This document shows, piece by piece, positions 31,770 to 38,549 of a stretch of DNA of 40,397 nt. The DNA comes from DASUGM01 sp036274055. Lineage in GTDB: Bacteria > Acidobacteriota > Vicinamibacteria > Vicinamibacterales > SCN-69-37. Position numbers and translations under genes: made by a program. A model generated the notes under the pieces. That model saw only the letters and a program-made list of their open reading frames with translations, had not been told where the DNA came from and did no database searches. The DNA lies in the NCBI GenBank assembly GCA_036274055.1, contig DASUGM010000269.1, positions 1 through 40,397 of the forward strand. The letters run 5' to 3'. Numbering within the stretch: position 1 is the stretch's first letter; each line of letters begins with the position of its first letter.

Positions 31770-33875
31770 TCATCGAGGCGGGTTTCCGATGATGGTGACG
31801 TCGCCGCGCAGCGCCGGCACGGCGCTCTCGCAGTGTTGCTCGAAGGTCGCGCGCAGCCGTTCGATCGTATCGCCGGGACCGTACTGAATTTCGTAAATCA
31901 CGAACTGGCCCGTCAGCGTATTGCAGCCGCGACCCATGCCTGAAAAATCAAGTCCGGGTGCAACTGGCGATTGAAACGGGTAGCGAGTGGCGCCGGCGTA
32001 AATGCCGGCAACCAGGCGTTGGCCGATCGGCGCGTCGAGGTTCAGAGTCCAACCGTTCGGAAACCCGAGGTTCACCGAGACAGTGAGATGCCTCGCGGCA
32101 TTCGACGTGATCGCCGAAATCGCCGCGTTGGCGACCGTATACGTGGCCGTCTGGCCACCACCGATATAGTCCCCGGCATCGCTCACGTACGTGAACGTCG
32201 TCGTTGCCGGTGTCGGAGAGGGCGGCGCCGGGGGAGGCGGCGGTGCAGGCGGTGCCGGACCGAACGGCGCCACCAGCGAGATCTCGCCAAACGAAGCAGC
32301 CGTCCCGCCTTCGCAATGCTGCTCGAAGGTGACACGAAATCGTTCGATCGTGTTCGCGCCGCTGAATTGCGCATCGTGAACCACGAACCCGCCCGCGGTC
32401 TGGTTGCAGCCTCGGCCGTTGCCGCCGAAGTCGAGGCCAGGATTCGTGGCGGAACTGAAGCGCTGTGCCGACCCGTACGTTCCAGGGATGAGCTGGCCGC
32501 CTTGCCTGGCAGACAATGAGATTTGCCAGTTCGTGCCGTCGGCCGGAGTGACGGTGATAGTCACTGCGCCTCGCGAAGCATCGACGGATCCGGTAAACGC
32601 GGCATTGGCGCGGACATCGACCCGACTTGTCGGGCCGACGATGTAGTCGCCGGGCTGGCCGATGACGGAGAAGTACGTCGTCGCGCCAGCTGGCGGCGCC
32701 GGTGGCGAGATCGCGCCCGATTGCTGGAGGAATACTGAAGAGTCACCGACGAACACACGACCGGAACGTGCGTTGGGCGAAGTATTTGCGGCGACCACGG
32801 CGTCGAAAGCCCCAGGTCCGGTGCGTGTCCCCCCGGGAACCGTCACGAAACCTGCATCGACGGTCGCCTGCCACGCACAGTCGGCTGAAGCGGCGACGGT
32901 GGCCGTCGTGGTCCCTCCCGTCGCGGCGAACGAAGTATTGGACAGAGAGAGCCCGGTGACACACGATGGCGCTGCCGCTTGAGACACCGAGACCGTGCGC
33001 CCTGCGATCGTCAGCGTCCCGCTGCGTGCAGCGCCGCTGTTGGCGGCGACCGCCACCGATACCGATCCGGCGCCAACCGCGCCGGCGCCGCTGGCCACCG
33101 TCAGGAATGGCGCGTTCGATTGCGACGTCCAGCTGCAATTCGTCCCCGACGTGACGGTCACCGCGACGGTGAGCGTCTGCGCTCGGGCATCGATCGCGGG
33201 CGTAAGCGGTGCGACCGCGAACGCGCACGGCCCCGGGGCCGCGCTCTGAATTACTCGAACCGCGCGACCGGCAACCAGCAGGTTCGCGGTGCGCTCGCTG
33301 CCGGTGTTCTCGGCGAGCATGATCTTCACCACGCCGTCCTCGGTGCCCGATGCGCCATCGACAATGGTCAGGAATGGATTGGCGGACGTGGCCGTCCACG
33401 AACAATTGGTTCCGTCGGTTCGGCTCACGTTGACCGTCGCCGGTCCTCCGGCGGCCTCGATGTTCAGGACCTCGGGACTGACTCGAAACCCGCACGGCGG
33501 CTTCGCCGCCTGACGGATGGTGACGCTCAGCGAGCTGACCGTCGCCGTACCGACACGTTCGGTGCCGCTATTTGGCGCGACCATCAATTTCTGCAATACC
33601 GCGTCGCCCTGTCGTGTCTGCTCGCCAACGGTGATGAACGGCGACGCCGTTGAGGCATTCACTGCGCAGTTCGCCGACGTCAGAACAGTGACGATGACCT
33701 CGCCACCACTAGAGGCCGCGGCTTGCGACAGTTGTTCAGGCGCGATGGCGTACGAACACGCTGGCGGCGTCGGTTCGGCGGGTAGCTGCGACGTCGCGCC
33801 GCAACCCGACATCGGCAGCGAAACCGCGACAATCGAGAGGAGCCCGGAGAGGAAACGGTGTGAGTCGAGAGACAA
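31770..33875 (-). CDS. lipoprotein with four BACON-like repeats and two novel Cys-paired domains
   Basis: A 701-aa lipoprotein. Signal and lipobox end at Cys25 (VAVSLPMSGC). Four BACON-like beta-sandwich repeats lie at about 40-122, 128-210, 217-299 and 305-386, each with a conserved C-S/A-W or NC pattern (TNCSWTATSANPFLTI, TNCSWTSQSNAPFLTV, ADCAWQATVDAGFVTV). Two copies of a further domain of about 140 aa follow (398-537 and 558-698), sharing PGLDFxGxGRGCN, FVxxxxQ and TIERxRxTFEQHCE. They are separated by a Pro-rich linker. BACON domains usually bind mucin or carbohydrates. The start is TTG 33875; no better start exists because the in-frame region upstream is short. It lies 24 bp after the subtilase fusion gene. 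Confidence 0.82.
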   Translation of the reverse strand: MSLDSHRFLSGLLSIVAVSLPMSGCGATSQLPAEPTPPACSYAIAPEQLSQAAASSGGEVIVTVLTSANCAVNASTASPFITVGEQTRQGDAVLQKLMVAPNSGTERVGTATVSSLSVTIRQAAKPPCGFRVSPEVLNIEAAGGPATVNVSRTDGTNCSWTATSANPFLTIVDGASGTEDGVVKIMLAENTGSERTANLLVAGRAVRVIQSAAPGPCAFAVAPLTPAIDARAQTLTVAVTVTSGTNCSWTSQSNAPFLTVASGAGAVGAGSVSVAVAANSGAARSGTLTIAGRTVSVSQAAAPSCVTGLSLSNTSFAATGGTTTATVAASADCAWQATVDAGFVTVPGGTRTGPGAFDAVVAANTSPNARSGRVFVGDSSVFLQQSGAISPPAPPAGATTYFSVIGQPGDYIVGPTSRVDVRANAAFTGSVDASRGAVTITVTPADGTNWQISLSARQGGQLIPGTYGSAQRFSSATNPGLDFGGNGRGCNQTAGGFVVHDAQFSGANTIERFRVTFEQHCEGGTAASFGEISLVAPFGPAPPAPPPPPAPPSPTPATTTFTYVSDAGDYIGGGQTATYTVANAAISAITSNAARHLTVSVNLGFPNGWTLNLDAPIGQRLVAGIYAGATRYPFQSPVAPGLDFSGMGRGCNTLTGQFVIYEIQYGPGDTIERLRATFEQHCESAVPALRGDVTIIGNPPR

Positions 33876-33899
33876 GCGAATTACGGAACCAATAATACG

Positions 33900-36221
33900 T
33901 CACACGTTCAACAGCATCTTCATCAAGTTCGGAATGCCCTTGCCCTGGAACTGACGATCGCGGCCGATGTCGGTGCAGGTGTCCATCAGCACTTTCTTCA
34001 CCTCGTCCGGACGGCCGCGAAACTCGCGCCGGACCGACAGAAACGCCGCCAGCAGGCCGGAGACATGCGGCGCCGCCATGCTCGTGCCGCTTTCGGCGCG
34101 GTACCGGTTTGGGCTCTTCGGATCGATCACCCGCGAGTTCACTGACCGGATCCGCTCACCCGGCGCGACGACGTCGGGCTTGCAGCGGCCGTCGGAGGTC
34201 GGTCCGCGCGAGGAAAACGCGGACACGCCGTAGAGGTGCGGCTTGTCGGCGTGCACCGATCCGACCGCGATGCAATCCTCGAGATTCGCCGGATCGCCAA
34301 TCGACATTGGCGTGTTGATCTCGACTTCCCCGTCCTGCGTTTGCACTTCGAGCTGGCCCTCGTTGCCGCTGGCGACGACGACGAGCACGCCGGACCGCCA
34401 CAGCCGCCGCAGTTCCTGGCAGATCGGCGTGAAGCCGCAGCCGTACACGGTCGAGTCGTACGGCCCGCCGAGGCTGAGGTTCAGCCCGTGCACCGCCAAT
34501 GACTCCTTGTTCTCATTGCTCTCGGCGATGTGATCGAGCGCCTTGATGATCCACGCGTCTTCGCCCTCGCCGTCATCGTCGAGCACTTTGTAGACGACGA
34601 GTCTGGCGCGGGGCGCGACGCCGGACATGCGCGCGTCCCTGGGATCGACGCCGGCGATGATCCCGGCGACGTGCGAGCCGTGGCCGTCGCGATCGCGATC
34701 GCTGGCCAGACGCCGCGGCGCGCCGGTCTTCGTGCAGTCCCAGATTTCAGCGATGCGATCCTTGAAGTGCGGGTGATCCGAGCGAATGCCGGTGTCGAGC
34801 ACGGCCCAGGTGATGCCGTCGCCGCGCGCGCCGTAGGTCTCGAGGGCGGCGTCTGCCTGCAGGACGGCGCGCGAGCGGTTGATGAGCTTGGACTTCGACG
34901 TGCTCCGCCACACCGCGTAGATGTTGAAACTGACGTGCCGCTCTGCAACGCGCTGGATTTCCGCCGGGGTCAGGTGCGCGGCGACGAAACGGCGCAGCAA
35001 ATCGATTCGTGCGTCGGCTTCCGCCTGTTTCGGATTCTCGCCACTGGCCTTGGCGACACCGCGCACGACCGCGCGGACGTCATCGGCGGCGCGGCGGATG
35101 CGGTCGGTCAGGAGCAGCACCGGCTCCTGCTTCTCCCGCGCTTGGCGGTCGTCGTCGGTTTCCCCGAGCGCGCTGTAGCCCGGCTCGAGGACCTCGATCA
35201 GCAGCGGGACGCGCTGGTCCGCGGCGAGCGACTCGGCGACGTCACGGGCGACGACGAAGCGCGCCATCGGGTCGTGTCGCAGCGCCTGATAGACGCATTT
35301 GCGCACTTTCGGATGAGCGAGGTAGCCGGCGGCCGAGTGCGGATTGAAGCGGATGATCTGCCGCGACTGCGTGTTGACGACAATCTCGTCGACAATCGGC
35401 CCGACGGCGACGTCGGCGTCCGGGCGCGGCACGAAGTCTCCCGCCAGGCCCTTGTCGAGCGCCACCGGATCGAACGGATCCGCGAAGTTGAACCAGCGTT
35501 CGACGCCGGCCGGAATGAAGAACGGCAGGCCGCCGGGCATCGCGTCCAGATAATCCTGAACCTCGCGAATGCCGAGCGGCGACCCGACGGTGACCAGCCG
35601 GATGACATCAGCGCGTTTGCCGAGCTCCGACAGCACCTCGAGCGCGACGATTGTCCCCTGACTATGCGCGACCAGCACGACCTGCGTCGGCGCCGGCGGC
35701 AGCGCGTCGATCAAACGCTGGCGGATCTTCCGCCGGTTGGCGTCGTTGAAAAAATACGCGGAGGTGTCGGCAATGAACGCGTTGACGAAGGCGCGGGAGA
35801 TCGGCCGGCGCAGGAATCCTGGCAGCGGCAGCACTTTCTTCCCGGTGCCGCCGCGGTTCGGCGTCTCTTGCGCCAGCGCCGCATGCAGCGCCGCCGCGAA
35901 GTCCTTCGCCTTCTGCGTCGGTTTCACGCCGGCGTCGTCGAGCAATTCCTCGATGCTCTTCGGCTGCTCAGCATCGAGCCGGCGCGCCGCCGCGGCTTTG
36001 ACGCCCCTGGCGCCGGCCGCGGGTTTCGCATGGACGATGTCGGACCAGTACGCCATCCGCGTCGCGTCGCCGCGATCGCTGCCAAATAGCGCGAGATCCC
36101 AGGCGAGCTTGAGATCGGCCGCCGGCGGATGATCGCCTATGCCATGAATGTAGACGACGACACAGCCGGCTGGCGCGGCAGCTTTCTTCGTCGACTGCTT
36201 CCGAACCTGACGCTTGGCCAT
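33900..36221 (-). CDS. alpha/beta-hydrolase and subtilase (S8) fusion protein, cytosolic
   Basis: A 773-aa protein without a signal peptide. Residues 20-310 read as an alpha/beta hydrolase: VVVYIHGIGDHPP, nucleophile elbow VAHSQGT with Ser187, an acid candidate Asp248/Asp251 (FADPFDPVALD) and His295 (FNPHSAAGY). Residues 465-773 are a complete subtilase: Asp476 (AVLDTGIRSDHPHF), His514 (DGHGSHVAGIIAG), oxyanion Asn620 (VVASGNEG) and Ser714 (SGTSMAAPHVSG). The linker of about 150 residues is helical (RIRRAADDVRAVV, AEIQRVAERHVSFNIYAVWR). Subtilases are normally secreted with a propeptide; here the hydrolase occupies the propeptide position. ATG 36221. It may be autoproteolytic. The function is unknown to me. 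Confidence 0.9.
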   Translation of the reverse strand: MAKRQVRKQSTKKAAAPAGCVVVYIHGIGDHPPAADLKLAWDLALFGSDRGDATRMAYWSDIVHAKPAAGARGVKAAAARRLDAEQPKSIEELLDDAGVKPTQKAKDFAAALHAALAQETPNRGGTGKKVLPLPGFLRRPISRAFVNAFIADTSAYFFNDANRRKIRQRLIDALPPAPTQVVLVAHSQGTIVALEVLSELGKRADVIRLVTVGSPLGIREVQDYLDAMPGGLPFFIPAGVERWFNFADPFDPVALDKGLAGDFVPRPDADVAVGPIVDEIVVNTQSRQIIRFNPHSAAGYLAHPKVRKCVYQALRHDPMARFVVARDVAESLAADQRVPLLIEVLEPGYSALGETDDDRQAREKQEPVLLLTDRIRRAADDVRAVVRGVAKASGENPKQAEADARIDLLRRFVAAHLTPAEIQRVAERHVSFNIYAVWRSTSKSKLINRSRAVLQADAALETYGARGDGITWAVLDTGIRSDHPHFKDRIAEIWDCTKTGAPRRLASDRDRDGHGSHVAGIIAGVDPRDARMSGVAPRARLVVYKVLDDDGEGEDAWIIKALDHIAESNENKESLAVHGLNLSLGGPYDSTVYGCGFTPICQELRRLWRSGVLVVVASGNEGQLEVQTQDGEVEINTPMSIGDPANLEDCIAVGSVHADKPHLYGVSAFSSRGPTSDGRCKPDVVAPGERIRSVNSRVIDPKSPNRYRAESGTSMAAPHVSGLLAAFLSVRREFRGRPDEVKKVLMDTCTDIGRDRQFQGKGIPNLMKMLLNV

Positions 36222-36276
36222 AGAACCCTAGGAACCCCGCACGGCACCCCGGGGCACTGGCGCAACGTGCACGGCC

Positions 36277-38151
36277 TTAGACGTCCATCTTCGTCGGCTT
36301 CACCAGGTGATGCTTCGCGACGTCCTGATACGCCTTGGCCAGCGCCAGCAGTTCGGTTTCGCCAAACGGACGGGCGAAGAACGTCACGTTGGTCGGGCTC
36401 CCGGTGGCGGTGAAGCCGTTCGGCACGTTGAGCGCCGGGTAGCACGCGAGATTCGCCATGGTCGAATGACGCTGCGCCGGCCCCTGAGCGCCGCCACCGG
36501 CACCGCGGCCACCTCGTCCGGGGGCGGCACCTTCGCGGCCGGCACCAGCGGCGCCGCCGCGCGCGGGATCACCGGCAGCCGCACCCGCTGCCCGAGCCGC
36601 ACCGGCGGCGGCGGGATCGCCTGCCGCTGCTTCCCCGCGGCCGCGGCCCGCACCAGCGGGCGCGCCGGCGTTCGACGCCACGACATAGACGTCGACGTCT
36701 TTAGTCGCCTCCGCGAGCTCGGTCATCATCATCATCCGCAGCCGCTGCGACTGCAGCCATTCGACCGCCGGCGTGAGCCGCGCCGTCGGACGATTGCCGC
36801 CCATGCGCGTGCCTTCGAGCTTGCCGGCGCGACGCATCTCGTCGAAGAAGACGAACGACTCGACGCCGAGCGCGCTGAGCGCGTTGGCGTTCGACGTCGG
36901 AATCTTCATCGGGATGAAGTTGCTGACCCCGATCGACTTCAGCGTGTCGAGCAGCTTGGTGGCGTTGGCCTTGGCGTCGGCGTTGGTCAGGTCGTCGAAC
37001 GACTCCTTGATGTAGCCGACGCGCAGTTTCTTGATGTCGAGACTGGCGTTCCAGTTGAACGGGATGTCCGACACGCTCATGTCGCGGCCGTCGAGCTTCG
37101 CCACCGCCTGCATGACGATGGCGCAGTCCTCGGCGTAGCGGCAGATCGGCCCAAGCCGGTCTTGCGTCCACGACAACGCCATGACGCCGTAGCGGCTGAT
37201 GCGGCCGAACGTCGGGCGTAAGCCGGTGACGCCGCAGCGCGCCGACGGACTGAGGATCGATCCGCTCGTCTCGGTGCCGATACCGAACGCGATGCAACCG
37301 GCCGCCGTGGCCGACGACGGGCCGGCCGATGATCCGCTCGATCCCTGCGTCGGATCCCACGGGCTGTTGGTCCGGCCGCCGAACCACTGATCGCCCTGGG
37401 CGAGTTCGCCGGTGGTCACCTTCGCGATCAGCACGGCGCCGGCGTCGCGCAACTGTTCGACGACGCTGGCGTCGTAATCGAATTGCTGATCCTGCAGCGA
37501 CTTCGCGCCCCAGGTGGTCCGGTAGCCCTTGACCGAGATGATGTCTTTCGCGCCCCACGGAATCCCGTGCAGCGGGCCCTTGTACTTTCCGGCGGCGATC
37601 TCGGCATCGGCCTGCTTCGCTTGCGCGAGGCCGAGTTCATCGAGGAAGGTGACGACGAAATTCAGCTTCGGCTGATATTTGTGCAGCCGCGCCAGGTACA
37701 TCTCGGTGAGCTCGACCGACTTCACCTGGCGGGTACGAATCAGCTCGGCGAGACTGCGCACCGGCCAGAACGCGACGTCCTCGAGATTGGCCGGGCGCTT
37801 GACCGACGGCGGCGCGCTCAGACGGAACGGCTGCCGGGTGCGGTTCGGCTCGATGCCGGGCGCGAGCGCGCTGAAATGAAACGGCGGCGAGACGTCGAGC
37901 GGGATGTGCATCGCCCGCACTTCTTCGTAGCGCGTCAGCGACTGATTGGCGCCGTTGACCATCGCCTGACGATCCGCCTCCGGAATGTCGATGCCCTGCA
38001 GCTTCAGCGCCTCGGTGACCATCGCCAGCGTCACGCGCTGGGTCTGTTGATCCTGCATGCGCGCCCAGACGACGCCGGGGACCAGAGTGGAGCCGAGACC
38101 GATTCCAGCAAAGTGGGCCATGAACTTGCGGCGGGTCGCTTCTTGAGACAT
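36277..38151 (-). CDS. amidase-signature hydrolase with Tat-like signal and a Gly/Ala/Arg insert
   Basis: A 624-aa protein of the amidase signature family (C-N hydrolysis by a Ser-cisSer-Lys triad). Seen: Lys202 (GAKDII), cis-Ser274 in GSSGSSAG, nucleophile Ser298 in GTETSGSI, and CGVTGLRPTFGRISRYGV. The N-terminus RRKFMAHFAGIGLGSTLVPGVVWA is Tat-like, so it is exported folded. A Gly/Ala/Arg/Pro-rich insert of about 65 residues (about 495-561) interrupts the C-terminal lobe just before HSTMANLACYPALNVPNGF. ATG 38151 has TAGAAT 7 nt upstream. It is 55 bp from the subtilase fusion on the same strand. Confidence 0.93.
   Translation of the reverse strand: MSQEATRRKFMAHFAGIGLGSTLVPGVVWARMQDQQTQRVTLAMVTEALKLQGIDIPEADRQAMVNGANQSLTRYEEVRAMHIPLDVSPPFHFSALAPGIEPNRTRQPFRLSAPPSVKRPANLEDVAFWPVRSLAELIRTRQVKSVELTEMYLARLHKYQPKLNFVVTFLDELGLAQAKQADAEIAAGKYKGPLHGIPWGAKDIISVKGYRTTWGAKSLQDQQFDYDASVVEQLRDAGAVLIAKVTTGELAQGDQWFGGRTNSPWDPTQGSSGSSAGPSSATAAGCIAFGIGTETSGSILSPSARCGVTGLRPTFGRISRYGVMALSWTQDRLGPICRYAEDCAIVMQAVAKLDGRDMSVSDIPFNWNASLDIKKLRVGYIKESFDDLTNADAKANATKLLDTLKSIGVSNFIPMKIPTSNANALSALGVESFVFFDEMRRAGKLEGTRMGGNRPTARLTPAVEWLQSQRLRMMMMTELAEATKDVDVYVVASNAGAPAGAGRGRGEAAAGDPAAAGAARAAGAAAGDPARGGAAGAGREGAAPGRGGRGAGGGAQGPAQRHSTMANLACYPALNVPNGFTATGSPTNVTFFARPFGETELLALAKAYQDVAKHHLVKPTKMDV
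36469..36669. repeat. low-complexity GC-rich insert in the amidase gene
   Basis: This in-frame stretch encodes only Gly, Ala, Arg, Pro, Glu, Asp and Gln (for example AGRGRGEAAAGDPAAAGAAR). It is made of short GC-rich words such as GCCGCC, GGCACC and CGCGGCC. It keeps the reading frame, and the fold resumes on both sides, so it is an insertion in a surface loop. Confidence 0.6.
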
Positions 38152-38158
38152 GGCGCGG

Positions 38159-38164
38159 ATTCTA
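38159..38164 (-). promoter_or_regulatory. leaderless -10-like box before the amidase gene
   Basis: TAGAAT (5 of 6 to the -10 consensus) ends 7 nt before ATG 38151, and no SD is present. No -35 at the standard distance. Confidence 0.4.
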
Positions 38165-38189
38165 TCCCTTTTCCGGCGTGAGTTCGGTC

Positions 38190-38540
38190 ATTGCCGAATT
38201 GCCGAATCGAGGGCATTGCCGCATTGGATTGCCGAATTGGACAATCCATTGCCGCAATCAATGGCGGATTGACGTATTGCCGGATTGACGCCTGCGGCGA
38301 TTGGCGGATTGCGGATTGCCGGATTGGCGGATTGCCGGATTGCCGGATTGGCGGATTGCCGGATTGGCGGATTGCCGGATTAGAGGATCTGAGTCCCGTG
38401 TCACGGTGACCGCAGACTGGTCGAGCCATCTCGACGAGCCCGCAATCCGGCAATCGAACAATGCGGCAATGATTGCGGCAATTGATTGTCAGATTCGGCA
38501 ATCCAATCCGGCAATGCCCTCGATTCGGCAATTCGGCAAT
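38190..38540. repeat. 351-bp repeat-built inverted repeat (ATTGCCG units)
   Basis: The left arm reads ATTGCCGAATTGCCGAATCG from 38190. The reverse complement of the right end (38540 backwards) is the same for 32 nt and then near-identical to about 75-85 nt, with a few substitutions and one 1-nt indel. Arms are about 38190-38275 and 38455-38540. Inside the left half, units of GGATTGGCGGATTGCC type repeat several times (about 38296-38381). The loop (about 38382-38440) is unique sequence with CCGTGTCACGG-like dyads. The unit is a 7-mer/8-mer mixture (ATTGCCG, ATTGGCGG). Confidence 0.85.
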
Positions 38541-38549
38541 AACGCGGTT

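Larger units (their letters stand above)
38152..38549. other. intergenic region between S9 peptidase and amidase
   Basis: 398 bp with no gene. Position 38159-38164 is a TAGAAT -10-like box (minus strand, 7 nt before the amidase ATG). The rest is almost wholly the repeat-built inverted repeat at 38190-38540. No coding signal is seen. Confidence 0.7.

Noticed and set aside
29318..31792. An 824-codon open frame on the + strand
   Set aside because: Antisense to the M48-propeller gene, with the same Arg/Asp/Val-rich shadow composition and no recognisable domain.
34530..36089. A 519-codon open frame on the + strand
   Set aside because: Antisense shadow of the hydrolase-subtilase gene, which has two complete catalytic motif sets.
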